64,000 nt of DNA from Sindora glabra (GCA_020226215.1 CM035234.1:12676713-12740712), one strand, 5' to 3'. Counted from the first letter of the stretch, positions 25,450 to 38,035 are shown. The notes: a model not told the origin generated them from the letters alone. Numbers and translations: made by a program.

Positions 25450-25845
25450 AAAATCAATTACAGCCAAAACCAGGCCCTGATACCAATTAACAAAAAAATT
25501 TTGCAGTATGATAAAAAGGAAACAACACCACTTAAATTTTTTAATATTCAAAATTTACACATACCAATCATTTGAAGAATGAGCCTTTTCACTAATATAT
25601 TGGGAAATTCCTCCTTTAACAATCTCCCAATCTATGTGTAGTAAGTCTCACCAATAGAACAGAAAACCCTAGACTTAGGAGGATTATATATTATTCAATT
25701 TGGGTTTTAAATCCTATCTATCACAAGATAGAAATCCATTTACTTGTATTGGGCTAAGTACCCATTTTCCCTTACAAAATTGTCACATAAGATCTAATTC
25801 ACAATAATTATTTTATTAATAAATTATATATAATCCATTGAAATA
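25450..25845 (-). mobile_element. LTR and primer-binding-site remnant
   Basis: On the minus strand, TGGTATCAGGGCC at about 25473-25487 closely matches the initiator-tRNA-Met primer-binding site used by many plant Copia and some Gypsy elements. The sequence to its right (to about 25845) would then be the 5' LTR. It ends where homology to copy B resumes. Clear TG/CA LTR ends and a target duplication are not visible, so the outline is approximate. No polyprotein follows; the CACTA remnant lies next to it instead. Confidence 0.4.
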
Positions 25846-26945
25846 TTAACATTTTACTCAATTATCCAACATTTTTCTCTATTACTTCAATTTTATATTA
25901 TATATTATGATGTTTCTGATATAGCCGACTATACATTCTTATTCATATTTCAATTTCATCTATAGTGAATTTATATATACATTAAATATATATTTTTTGA
26001 ACTTTGAAGTAATGCTAATACTGTTAAAATATTCACATTTTTCCTAGCTATAGTGTATATTTCGTTTTTAATTTAGCATTACTATTTGTTTCAATGTTCC
26101 TATCTGTGGGCATCAATAGAGAAAAACTAATACAACTTTGAGTATGAATTATAACAAAAATTAGAAGCTAATATAGACAGATTAATTTTTTTTCTTTTTT
26201 TTAGCCGATAAAGGAAAAAAAAACAACATAGAAACAACACTTAAATATTATTGTCAAGCCAAAAATGTATTTATAATAAAAATATTTTAAAAATATAAAC
26301 GTTCTTTATATATATATATAGAAGTCATAAATAAGAAGATAATTAATTTTTTTAAAAAGATGCCTGATAACATGAACAGAGAGAATACATTAAAACGGTT
26401 TAGGTTTTTGTAGTCGGCTGTCAAGGGAGCCCTGGCTTTGGGACTTCAAGGATGGGTTTTCCTTGTTTTCTTTTTTATGAATCGCATGATAGGAACAGAA
26501 AACTGATCTGCTTAGTGGGGTTAGTGGGATTCTTGTGTAGCAAGCAAAGTAAAATTATGAAAGCATGTTCAGATGAATGTATTTCCATTCTTCTATCTTC
26601 CTGTTACTCTTGGAAATTGTGCTAATGGAATGGAGAATCGATGGCAATGAATTAAAAGATATGCTTGTTGTACAAAAGCCCCCAACACATCATGCCTCAC
26701 AGAATGAAAAGTAATACAAATGGATTTACGTTACACAAGGCTAGAAATAGATAAAAAGTAAAAATAAAAATGTGACAACTTTTAGATGTGGCCACAAAAT
26801 TAGAAAAAGTAAAAAAAAAAAAAAAAAAATTGAAGCTGGGTCATCTAACTATTAAGCCCCCGTTAATTTACACTCCACAACTTGGCTTTATGGCTTAACT
26901 AGCCGTAAAGCCATAAGAATTATCTGAAATTAACCCTTCGTTGGA
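25846..26945. repeat. Segmental duplication, copy A right part
   Basis: Collinear with about 50495-51680. Landmarks are TCTGTGGGCATCAATAG (26105/50776), ACGGTTTAGGTTTT (26395/51315), GCCACAAAATTAGAAAAAGT (26790/51549) and TGGCTTTATGGCTTAACTAG (26883/51630). There is no gene. Copy B has an extra ~250 bp at about 50838-51085 that resembles 14940-15000, a further copy of a module of the unit. Confidence 0.75.
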
Positions 26946-28930
26946 AGAAATAAAAATAAGAATTTATTTTATTTTTAAATAAAAATTTTAAAATAATATT
27001 TAATTTTAAATAAAATATTTTCATCTCATTCATAATTTCTGTTACATCGTTGCCATTTTATACTGAGAAGGCTCACACCCTTTCTGTTGGATAGATGACG
27101 TAGGACTTCGAGAGCTGTTTTGCGTCATTGCATCCCATCTTCCCTTCAAAAGTTATCTTTTAATTTTTTAATTGTACCATTAACTTTTCAAATTTTGTGC
27201 CCATCCACTCTTTTTCAAAGAGATGACATTGATTATGAGCATCATTAATTCCTTTAAATTATAGTTACCTTTTTTGAATTAATTACAATTCATATTCAAA
27301 TAAAAAATTAAAACAACAATTATTATGAGTTAGTAAATTTAAAAAAAAAGAGTTAGTAAATTAAATAACAATTATTGCATCTAGTGGTATAATAATTCTT
27401 ATAATTACAAAAAAAATTAAAATTAAAAATATAGACACACAAAAGAATTGTCTCTATATATATGACATATTAAATAATATAAATTACATACAAAGAATTA
27501 TATCTATATATATCAAATATATATTTAAAATTATGATTCAATTCTAATTGAATTATTAAATGTTAAATTGTTTCTATATCTAGTTCATGAAGTACCTCAA
27601 TTTTTTTAAAAAAAAATTGATTTTTATCGAAATTTCATATATTGCAATCATTAAATGATGAACTAATCAATATTACTAATATTTATGTGTTGTTAAGAAT
27701 TTTAAAAAAAATTTCCATAAAATTTTCATTTTATTGTTATAGATATAATCCCATAAGATTGAAGTAATTATAAGGTTTCATTCAGTAAACACAATGTTAA
27801 ACTTGAAAAGATATAAAATTTTCATCTTCAAAAATCATAATTTTTTAATTCAAAAGATATAATAGGTGTTTTAAAACCCAAATCAGATTGACCAATTTAA
27901 TTAGTCCAACCAAGAACCGTACCCTAATCCAATCTGGGTGATGGCAGATACTTAAAATTATGGTTGAATCAGTTTGGACTGATTTGAATTAGTATTTTTT
28001 TGGAAACCCATTGGATGGATATGAACTGGTCCAAGTGAATCAATGGTGATGCATTTAGTAAAAAAGGTGAGAAGCAGCATTAGCAAGCCTTAAGCACAAG
28101 ACCTTTCCCTAAAATTATTAATTAAATATAAATTAATAAAATAAATTTATAAAATTTAATTTAATAAATATAAAAGATTTAAAGTCTAATTTTAAATCTT
28201 ACTCTTGTTACGTAGAACAATTTTTTTATATGAATTTGGTTTGTCCTTAGCTCCACGTATTCTGCGCTACAAGAAGGACGAATTTTGATGCCCCAGCCTG
28301 TCACATATAGTTTAACCCCAAACACCTATTTTGTTTATCACTATTTAATTTAAAATAAACTACCAAATTAGAAAGTCTAGAATGACATTAAATTAGCATT
28401 AAAAATATGTGTACTGCTTTATCTCTTGGTAAATGGCGCCGAAAAGAGATTTCGAACACACATCACTTAAATTATCATTATACATAGCATTTAGTTTTAT
28501 ATCAACGACACACAATTTGTTTTCTCTAATTCGAAACCCATTCCTTCTCTATTGGGCGGGACAGCTGATGTTTTTCAAAAAATATTTTAAAATCAATTTT
28601 GAAAATTTTATATTAATTAGGATCATTACTACAAAATTTTGAATGAAAAGTAATTTCACTTAAAATTTGTGCTTTGCTTTGTTCTACTATGCTCATCTTT
28701 GAATGGTAATGTGATGAGTAGCTCGGCCTCATCAAAGATTATATATATATATTTTAATTATATTTAATTTATTAATATTTATATTTTTAATTTTAATTTA
28801 TTAATATTCAAAAAAGATAATTTGATAATAAAATACTTCACCTCTTAAAAAGTCAAGTTCCTATGACATTATCCTTTTTTGAAATGACAACATATGTTAA
28901 CTCGAGAGTTAATAAAAAATGTCAAGAATC
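26946..28930. other. AT-rich noncoding sequence
   Basis: No credible gene. The patch at 28260-28400 (GACGAATTTTGATGCCC then CACTATTTAATTTAAAATAA) matches 48370-48490 and, more weakly, 53845-53870. These are further dispersed pieces of the duplicated unit, but in a different order relative to 25.85-26.95 kb. Confidence 0.45.
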
Positions 28931-28997
28931 AATGATTTATGATTCATGAGTTTGATCAAACAAAAAAAGAATTGAGAGTTTTGATAAATTTTTATCC

Positions 28998-29001
<4 letters not shown>

Positions 29002-29052
<51 letters not shown>
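29002..29052. repeat. (AT)n microsatellite
   Basis: An uninterrupted AT dinucleotide run of about 25 units. Confidence 0.9.
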
Positions 29053-29055
<3 letters not shown>

Positions 29056-29498
29056 ATTTTATAATTGAATTTAACTTTTCAAAGACTTTTTTTTTTTCAT
29101 AAAATTAAAAGTGAGTCTACCATTGTAAACACATATATACAAAGGATGAAGGATCAAATTCTGAATGTAAAATAAGGTACAAAACCTTTAATAAATATTA
29201 ATATCATTTAAATTAAATGCTCTTAAAAATAATTTTTTTTAAACATATACTATATCCATAATTCTAATAGATGAAGTGATATAAAATTTATTAAATCAAT
29301 ACTAAATTGAAATTAAAATCTCATTTTTTGTTTAGTATTAAAATGGGCCTAAAGCCCTGAGTACAGAACTACACTACACTGACAATATTCAGGACTTACT
29401 TATCCCTACAATGTCAGCAAACAGCAAAGTAGACAATCAGGGAGGGGATTATCCATTACATGGATTCCAGGAGGAAAGATCAAACAAAAATTAACCAA

Positions 29499-29804
29499 CT
29501 AATCAGCATATACATTCCCTTGGCTGTAGTAGGTATAAAATGCCTCAACGTTCCAGCTTCTGTTCGGCAATTTCTTTATGACTTCAATAACATAATTTTC
29601 ACTGCCAGTTGGCTTCTGAACTTTCATGAACAATGCCTTTATATCACATTCTATTTCAACGTTTCTAAAACAAGCCTTCCAAACAACTTGTAGTCTGCAG
29701 ATGACTCCCCAGCATTCTGCAAGAAAGGAAGAGCATCTCACTACTCGTTTGACAAAGCCTTGCAACCAATCTCTTTGACGTCTCAATAATTTTTTGTATG
29801 TCAA
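29499..29804 (-). pseudogene. LINE-type RNase H domain fragment
   Basis: The 101-residue minus-strand frame matches the RNase H-like domain (RVT_3) seen at the end of plant LINE ORF2 proteins and in related stand-alone genes. Visible landmarks are SSFLAECWGVICRLQ (the conserved Glu), ECDIKAL (the conserved Asp, where family members usually have DSK), a spacer with VIEVIKKL, and the C-terminal GNVYAD, after which a stop cuts the usual ADxLA-type ending. The upstream reverse transcriptase is absent and the frame starts mid-domain. It is a truncated, probably dead fragment. Confidence 0.65.
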
Positions 29805-29819
29805 TTTAGTGATTTGCTT

Positions 29820-30664
29820 ATTATTCTATATCAAGTTACTTCTTAAAAGAATTTTGGCATTGATTTAGTCCTGTAGCTATTCATTTATCTCCAACCAACT
29901 TCTTGAAAATTTTTTATCATTAATTTAGTTCTTTAATTATTCAATTATACTCAATCAAGCATATATACAGATCTGTAATAAATATTTGTTTGATACAATA
30001 ATTAATTTTCTAGGATTGAAATTATTCATATATCAATATGACCACACTAGTAAAGGACACTCACGTATTTTGCCAATTGAGCCCGAGCTTTAATGCTTTA
30101 ATGGCCCTAATGTGATGACTTAAGTGATACTAACAATCATTTAAAATTTATATCTTTACAAACTTTTTTATTTATTTAAATTGTTATAAACCTTTTTTTT
30201 TTGGCTCTTACAAGGAACAGGGGCTAAAAGGGGATAGGGGGAGCGGGTCAAGGAGGGATGTGAGGTGTGGAAATTGAACTCTCCTCCTTTATGCCACTTA
30301 ACCTTGTGATAGGGGTGACAATTTATTTCATTCAAATTAATCTGTTTATTAAACATATTAAAAAGATCATTTGTTTAATTCATTTAATAATTTTAATTAA
30401 TAAAATTTATGTAATAAAATTATTTATTAAATTTTATTATTTACTATTTTTATAAAAAAATTTAATTATTAATAAAATTTTATTCTAAATTTTATTTTCA
30501 TTTTATTAAATAAAATTTTATATTTTTATTATATATATATATATATTTATGATTAAATTATTAATTATTTCTCAAATAAAATTTTAAAATAAATTACTAT
30601 GTCAATCCAAATCCGAATAAACATATTGTATTCATGTTAGATTATCGTATTATGTCAAAAATTA
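29820..30664. other. AT-rich noncoding sequence
   Basis: No gene was found. A short GC-richer patch at about 30190-30300 gives small overlapping frames on both strands with no family signature. Confidence 0.45.
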
Positions 30665-30672
30665 CTATTTTG

Positions 30673-30845
30673 CAGGGATTTAAATTACGGTTGTGGTTGC
30701 GATAGCTATCACGTCGCGATACGGACGAATGCAGAAAAATACGATCATAACAATTTAAAATTATAAAAAATCGTGGATGCAATTTGCCTCGAAAATGCAA
30801 TATTACAGGCAATATTGCAATTGCGGATCGTTTTTTATATCCTAG
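30673..30845 (-). mobile_element. hAT-like MITE, copy 2 (173 bp, inverted)
   Basis: Same element as at 18837-19009, in reverse orientation: it starts CAGGGATTTAAATTACGG and ends ATCGTTTTTTATATCCTAG. The flanks are CTATTTTG (30665-30672) and CTATCTTG (30846-30853), an 8-bp duplication with one mismatch. Internal CAATATTGC repeats are retained. Confidence 0.8.
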
Positions 30846-30899
30846 CTATCTTGTCTTGAGGGTATATGATTGTAACATCCACGTAGGCCTCCAGTAGCA

Positions 30900-31250
30900 A
30901 ATTGTTACAAACTACATCAGTCAAAAGAACAAGCATGGTGCTTGGGCTTTTGCGGTGTCTGTCAAGCTTTGTCCGTTTGGACTGAATAAGGACCAAATCT
31001 GTGAGATAGCCTATGGATTAGAGCTTGCTGACGTGCCATTTCTTTGGGCTTGAACAAAGCCCACTTGTGCCAAGGAAGAAAATGCATGCTTTGCCTGGTG
31101 AAAGGGCAAGAGGAAAAGGAGCAGTGACCTTTGGTAAGGCACTGATGGGCATTCCGGCCCACCCATCTTTGAAGGTTCCATATTCCATTCCAGATGGGCA
31201 TTGCAATTTGGGCACAGCATTGTGGTTATGTCCCTTACAAAAAGATCAAA
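30900..31250. other. GC-richer conserved module, copy A
   Basis: Matches about 56400-56670. Shared phrases are CAAGAGGAAAAGGA, (G)GGCA(T/C)... near ATTC(C/T)GGCCCA, and TTTGA(A)GGTTC. It is less AT-rich than its surroundings, so short frames are open on both strands (for example 31025-31261 plus and 31011-31220 minus). The frames are not conserved between copies. It may be a decayed gene fragment; I do not recognise it. Confidence 0.5.
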
Positions 31251-31520
31251 TCAAGGATTGAATATGGAAGGTAGGTTGCATTTGCGGATAGAAAGAGCTA
31301 AAGATGCATCATTCAGTAAAAATGATGGAGTCAGGGTGTTAAGAATAGCTATGGTTTTGGAAGAAACCATTAGATATATCTATGCAAAAATCAAGATTTG
31401 AATTTTGAATATAACAAAAGTACAAAAATTTTAATGGATGATTAATGTCACTTGAACTAAAAGTTCTCAATAAAATAAAAGCAAAATTTATTAGTTCATT
31501 AGTGGGAAATAATTTGATTG

Positions 31521-31748
31521 TATGTTTGAGAGTTAGATAGGAAAAGAAGATAATAGAAGTTGAATGGAAGGAAAGAAAAAGAAGAATAATAATGAAGTGT
31601 TAAGTCATGATTTTCCCTCTCTTTATTTGAAGGAACATATAGTTCAGAGTTTTAGAAGATTAATTATAAATTTTAAATCCCTTCCTCCGTTATAGCTCCC
31701 AAACAAACCTTCCTTCTTATTGCTCTCCATTCTCCCCATCCAAACATA
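31521..31748. mobile_element. Putative small MITE (228 bp)
   Basis: The left end TATGTTTGAGAGTTAGATAGG and the inverse of the right end, TATGTTTGGATGGGGAGAATGG, form imperfect terminal inverted repeats. A 3-bp TTG lies on each side (31518-31520 and 31749-31751). There is no coding capacity. The superfamily is not settled by a 3-bp flank that could be chance. Confidence 0.45.
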
Positions 31749-31751
31749 TTG

Positions 31752-34700
31752 TAAATCTCCATACTGCATTTTTTTTTTTAATTTGAGAAGAGGGTTTTGT
31801 TTGAATCAATTGAGATTTTCTTGTTAGGGAAAGGCAAGATATATAATATATATTATAATTGAAATATGTAAAGATTTCTTGTGGGCGATTCAATGACTAC
31901 TAGCCTGCTTGTTATTCATGAACTATAATTCCGCAATGCAATAAGGAGAGTACCAAAGGACCTTTGTTTATCCTTTTTCTATTTTCCTTCTATTAATAAT
32001 AACAGCAAAAATTTTAAAAAAAAAATGTTATCTTTTTTGAGTAATTAGAAAAATCTAATGGACAGACAATGCTTTGAACTCTCACACGTTATTAATTGTG
32101 GAGGAAAACTGATGTGATGTCATCTGATAATGTCTAATTAATAAAATTTTCTATTCTTAAAATTTCGAATTCCAACCTAATCGCTACATATGCATATTAA
32201 AGATCCATTTGTTTTATTAGAAAGTGCTTTTTATATAAAAAAAATTAATTTGCATTTATATCAATGAAAAAGTGATGTGTTATTTATATTTGTTATTAAA
32301 AAATAAATATGTGGAATTTTAGGAATAGAGAAAAGTAAATTTTTCTTTGAAAAAAGAAAAATTATTTTTCCTAAACTCTTTATTATTAGTATTAACCAAA
32401 TAAAATATTTTTTCAAATTTTAATATTTTATAATTATATTTTATAAAAAATATTTTTTATCATGGGAGCTTAAAAAAAATTTGTGATTTCTCCAATAAAA
32501 TGAAATTTCATTGCCAACTCGTCAATCGTCACGATGCTTTTTGCAAGGACGGACAAAATTTTTCTGCGGTCTATGATCTTTGTTTGTTAAGGGAGGTTTG
32601 TATTATATTATCTATATATAGGATATGTTGTTAAAAATTGTAGAACCAAAATCTTTGAAATTGAAACAAGAATTCCAAAGGAAAACAATAAGGTGGAGAC
32701 TGTAATATAATTATATATTATACGATAATTAAAAAATTATATATAATCATAATTATATTATAATTAAAAAATTATGTATAATTGTAGTTTTATTCCTTAA
32801 AAGTTGGAAATATAAAATAAGAATCTTATTTATTTTTGGTTGCATATAAAATTGTCATACGAAGTCTTTGATCAAAAGCCACTCACAATCAATCTCTTCG
32901 GTGCCTATAACTTTTGTTTCTCTTTGTTTTGCAACTATGATGGTCTTTACAGGGAAATTAAATAGGTCGAATATTTAATTTTATGTTAAAATAATTGTTA
33001 ATACTTTGAAATTTATTTTTTTACTTTAATTTATTTATTTTAAGATTTTGAAAAAGATAATTTAAAGATAAAACTCTTAAGAAGTCGAACACCCTGTAAA
33101 AGTTAAAAGTATTCAGTTTTTAAGCTTTTCTCTTGATTTTTCAGATTTCAGTGTTATTACTTATCCATTTATATCAATATTCAAATGTCAATTGTGAAAC
33201 ATGGTTGTAGAGAGGAAGGGAGCATTTTTCCGCAGGTTTTGAACATAATAAATGATTAATTGTTTTGAAAAGAAAAATAACTATTTAGTAAAATAAAGAG
33301 AGTTCATTTAAAAAAACATAAGAAGAAATTTAATAAAAGTGAAAAAGAATTTTTAGTTTATGTACAAAATTTGTGATTCCATAAAATAAATGAATGATTG
33401 AGATTGTCACTCTAAATTAATTAATAAATAAAGAAGCATATTTTATCATTAAACAGATATGATGACCAAAATGTTCCAACTATTTTAACTTGCCCTTTAT
33501 CATTTTTTCGATAAAAAATATGGATAAGTTGATAACATTGTAATAAAATAATATAAAAAATAAATATATAAATGATCCTATGGCTTAATGGCAAACATGT
33601 CTTAACAAATTGTTTATTTATTTATTTTGTTAACGAAGTGATTAAATCCCTAAATATATACACGTAAAAATCACTTACCAAACTCTAAATAAAAAAGAAA
33701 GTATAAAATTTAAAAAAAAATATGGAATGTCATTTAATCCAAAAAAGGAAACAAATTGTTGTAATATATCTCAGCCATATCAGTAGAACTGTGTTAGTTA
33801 ACGAGTCATTTTCCATGATGAGAAGAAATAATACAAAGCCCTCAACATAAAATCTAGAAATCCCAATGTTCTTAACGATGCATATATAAAATTTATGGAT
33901 TTTAAAATCCTAAAATTCCGAACGCTATATGTATTCTTAGACATAATAGTGGGATAATCAACTCTGATTGAAATTGATTGTATAATTAATTTTAATAAAA
34001 TATAATTAATTTTAATAAAATTAATTATAAATTAACCCCATAATCCTTAGACTCGAAATAAAAAAAAACATTAAAAAAAGACCTTATGTTTCATTCACTT
34101 CAATCTTTTCCACTTGAGAATAAATTAATGTTCGGAACGCCCCACATGGGAAAAAGGTGAATTTGGCTATATTGTTGCTGATAATTTGAACAATTTAGGA
34201 AATATTTTTCTGCTAAATTTTATTCTTCTTTGCTGGTTTTTTTTTTGCAATAATTAGTCATAATTATTATGTTAATTTTATTAAGAATTTCAACTATTTT
34301 AGTAAAACATTTATAATAATTATTTCTTAAAATTTTTAGAAAAATATAGTATCTATTATTTTATTAATAAATTTTTTTGGGACTATGTCCCATAATTTTT
34401 ACTCTCACATTGAATAATTTTTCATGTTAAAAATTATTAATTTTCTAACTTATTTTTTTTATTTTTAGTGATATATTTTATTATATGCATAAAAAAACCC
34501 AGTCTAAATAAATTATTTAATTTTTGTTACCTATTACTTTAATTCCATTATTTTTCCCAGCAGGCGAGAGTCATAATTTGTCGATTTTACAGTCCAACAA
34601 AAAGTAAAATTTGAATTTGATAGCCTGAAAAAAAAAAAGAAAAAAATGTAGAATTCTAGTAATGCAATTTTTCGAATCTATTAGTTAAAATATGATAAAT

Positions 34701-35274
34701 TTTATTATAGTGTTACATCTTGAACTTCCCTTCAAAGAGGTATTAATGCTAAATTCGCTAATCTTTATTTTAAATAGGTGTTAATTTTATGAATTATTAG
34801 TATTATATTTTTAAAATACTTTTTTTTTATCATGAGAAGACGGTCGTAAATCAAGAACTTTGAAAGAGTATAATTTCATGATTAGTTAACCAATTTTTAC
34901 AAATAACCACTTGTTTTCCCTTGTCTTCTTATAATCTTTCAACAAAAAAATAAGAAAATTTAATTTCGATAAGGTTCAACCGATCGAAAATGTTTAGATT
35001 GAGTTCAAAATTTTGAATAATTATAATTTTACGCTCAATTATTCAATTGGGGCAAATTATATATCGATTTTATATAATTTTTTGAAATCTATGTGCTTAC
35101 AAAAAATCAAAGGTATTTTTGCCTACTTTAATTGGTGAAAAAAATCCTTTTTCAATTAATTTTTTCCATTTTTCTTCATTTTTTATTGTTTTGCTAACTT
35201 TGACTTAATTTTTCTCAATTTAAATTCTTTGAATCTTATATTAAGCTTTTACTCCCTATTTCTTTTAGTATATA
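31752..35274. other. AT-rich spacer between copies A and B
   Basis: No gene was found. A patch at about 33560-33740 resembles 54010-54140 (GTGATTAAATC(C)CTAAAT, then a TAAAATTTAAAAAAA/GGAAT tract), a weak further trace of shared sequence. Confidence 0.45.
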
Positions 35275-37145
35275 GTAGTATCATAATAACTTTCTCAATA
35301 ATAAAATTATCAAAGAATAACATGTTATTATTTATAAACTAAATAATAACATATTACCATTTAATTTTCAAAAAGTAATATCGATCAAAAACTTAAACTA
35401 AATAAATAAATTAAGTGTCATTAACAATCAAACTGTCAAAGAAAAAGATGTTACTATTTAATTTTTAAATAGTCATATCGAATAAAAATTCTAAATAAAT
35501 AGATAATTCAAATCTCATTAATAATTAAACTATCAAATAATAACATGTTATTATTTTATCTTCAAATAGTAATATCGATAAAAAATCTAAAATAAATAAA
35601 TAAATTAAGTCTCATTAACAGTTAAATTACTAAAAAGAGGGTGTTACTATTTCATATCCAAACAATAATGAAATAGTAACATTGACTAAAAATAAAAAAA
35701 TTAATTAATTAATTCTTATTAACAATCAAACTATTAAAGAAGATAATATTACTATTTAGTCTCCAAACAATAACATAGATCAAAAACTTAAAATAAATGC
35801 ATAATTCAAGTTTCATTAATAACTAAATTATTAAATAATAGCATGTTACTGTTTGATAAATAGTAACCATAACATGTTACTGTTTCATCTCCAAATAATA
35901 ACATCGATTAAAAATATAAAATAAATAAATAAATCAAATGTCATTAACAATCAAACTATCAAAGAAAAAAATATTACTGTTTGATTTGTAGACAGTAATA
36001 TTAATAAAAATTTTAAATAAATGAATAATTCAAGTCTCATTATTAATTAAATTATCAAATAATAGCATGTTACTATTTTATCTTTAAATAATAACATTGA
36101 TAAAAAAATCTCAAATAAATAGATAAATCATGTCCTGTTGGCAATCAAACTGTCAAATAATAACATGTTATTATTTAGTTTTTAAATAGTAACATCGATA
36201 AAAAAATTGAAAATAAATGAATAAATCAAGTTCATTAATAATCAAACTGTCAAAGAAGAGGATATTATTGTTTTATCTCCAAACAGTAATATTGATTAAA
36301 AAATTTAAATAAATGAATAAATTAAGACTCATTAATAACTAAATTACCAAATAATAACATATTAACATGGTACTGTTTCATATCTAAATAATAACATCGA
36401 CTAAAAATTTAAAATAAATAAATAAATCAGATCTTATTAATAATCAAATTATCAAAATAAATGAATTTTTGGATAAATCAAGTCTCATTAAATGGATAAA
36501 TCAATAACATTTTTAAACAATAATATCGATTAAAAATTTAAAATAAATAAATAAATTAAATTTCATTAACAACTAAATTACCAAATAATAGTACGTTACT
36601 ATTTAATTTTCAGATAATAACATATTATTATTTTATTTTCAAACAATAATATTAAAAAAAATTTAAAATAAATGTATAATTCAAATTTTATTAACAGTTA
36701 AACTGTCAAATAATAATATGTTACTGTTTGGTCTTCAAACAATAACATATTACTATGTTATTTTTAAATAATAACATTAATTAAAAATTTAAAATAAATG
36801 GATAAATTAAATCTTATTAATAATTAAATTTTCAAAGAAGAGGATATCATTGTTTCATCTTCAAATAGTAATATCGATTAAAAACTTAAAATAAATGGGT
36901 AAATCAAATCTCATTAATAATTAAATTGTTAAATTACAACATGTTACTGTTTAGTTTCCAGACAGTGACATATTATTATTTCATCTCCAAATAGTAACAT
37001 CAATAAAAAAATTTAAAATAAATAGATAAATCAAGTCTCATTAGCTACCAAACTGTCAAATAATAATATATTACTATTTAATCTCCAAGCAGTAATATGT
37101 TACTATCTAAATAGTAATATATTACTGTTTTATCTCTAAATAGTA
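35275..37145. repeat. ~97-bp tandem repeat array with internal inverted repeats
   Basis: About 16-18 degenerate units, 95-130 bp each. A typical unit runs: ATTAACAATCAAACTGTCAA, then either AATAATAACATGTTACTGTTT or AGAAGAGGATATTACTGTTT, then ATCTCCAAATAGTAACATCG, then an AAATTTAAAATAAATAAAT tract. Phase marks fall near 35425, 35520, 35619, 35722, 35819, 35948, 36043, 36140, 36238, 36337, 36440, 36568, 36695, 36820, 36920 and 37042. The middle of each unit is an imperfect palindrome (GTTACTGTTT...AAATAGTAAC). No reading frame runs through it. Confidence 0.85.
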
Positions 37146-37874
37146 ATTTATTCAAGATAATTAAAAAAAAGGCAAAAAAAAGACTATCCTATAATTTTAT
37201 ATAAAGTTCTGTACCTTTAAATTTTTATTTATTTTTATTTTTATTTTTATCTTAACTAAAAATTTATTTTAATCCCTAAAAAATTAATTTTTATTAATTT
37301 TATTTATAATTAAATTTTATATTAATTTAATTTTTATAAAATTTTAATATTTTATTTTTTATTTTTTTAGAATTAAAAATTCTCTAAGTTTAATATATGA
37401 TAACAGAGATTTCCATTTCAGTACTTTTATTTTTCTCAAAATGCACTTTGAGTGTATCATTTTATCTTCTAAGCTTTCTGGTAAATTATTATTTACCGGT
37501 AAACTTAAATGAAAGAAAGTAGGCATATGATACCTTACTACAATAAATTACAACAAACTTGATTTTTTTCTCATTAAAATACTTATTGCTTGCCTCATAT
37601 AGATCATTTTAGGATATTGTTTTTTTTCCTTGGTAGTTTCAACCCTCCCTAATCGGATATTCTACCTTCTTATTAACTAATGTTATCAGGATCTCTACCT
37701 TGAGTATTTTTTTTATTTTAATTTTATTGAATTACTAAAAAAAATTTTAAGTTAAATAAAAAAAAGAAGTAAGCTTATATTATTTAAACTATTTTTTTCC
37801 AAACTTTATGATCATAAGAGGATTTTTATTAAAGTTTTTCAAAATTTTAAGAAATTATATTACGTCTAAATCTT
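37146..37874. other. AT-rich noncoding sequence
   Basis: Nothing recognisable was found between the tandem array and the fused unit remnant. Confidence 0.45.
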
Positions 37875-38035
37875 AACCCAGTTATAATTTTGATGAAAGA
37901 AACTGTGGAAATCTCATTCATCTTAAAGCATATTCATTCATTCAGGTATAGATTACAAAAGTAGATCCATCTCTTCTTGTTATTCTTGTTCTCCATCTTT
38001 GGAACAAGCAGCTCGATTGGATTTTGTCCGGAAAG
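37875..38035. repeat. Fused remnant of the duplicated unit
   Basis: The segment 37890-37949 matches the right end of the unit (20500-20558 and 47227-47287, ending ATTCATTCATTCAGGTAT). The next bases, 37953-38035, match the left part (14680-14785 and 41775-41870, starting ACAAAAGTAGATCC). So unit end and unit start are joined with the ~5.5 kb between them missing, as expected from unequal exchange or deletion in a tandem array. Confidence 0.65.

Noticed and set aside
31011..31261. Minus-strand frame starting MLCPNCNAHLEW, suggestive of a zinc ribbon
   Set aside because: Only one CxxC pair is present and the frame is not kept in the paralogous block at 56390-56680.
35275..37145. CRISPR-like regular spacing in the tandem array
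   Set aside because: Unit spacers are themselves conserved repeats, the genome is plant-like and no cas genes exist; it is an ordinary tandem repeat.
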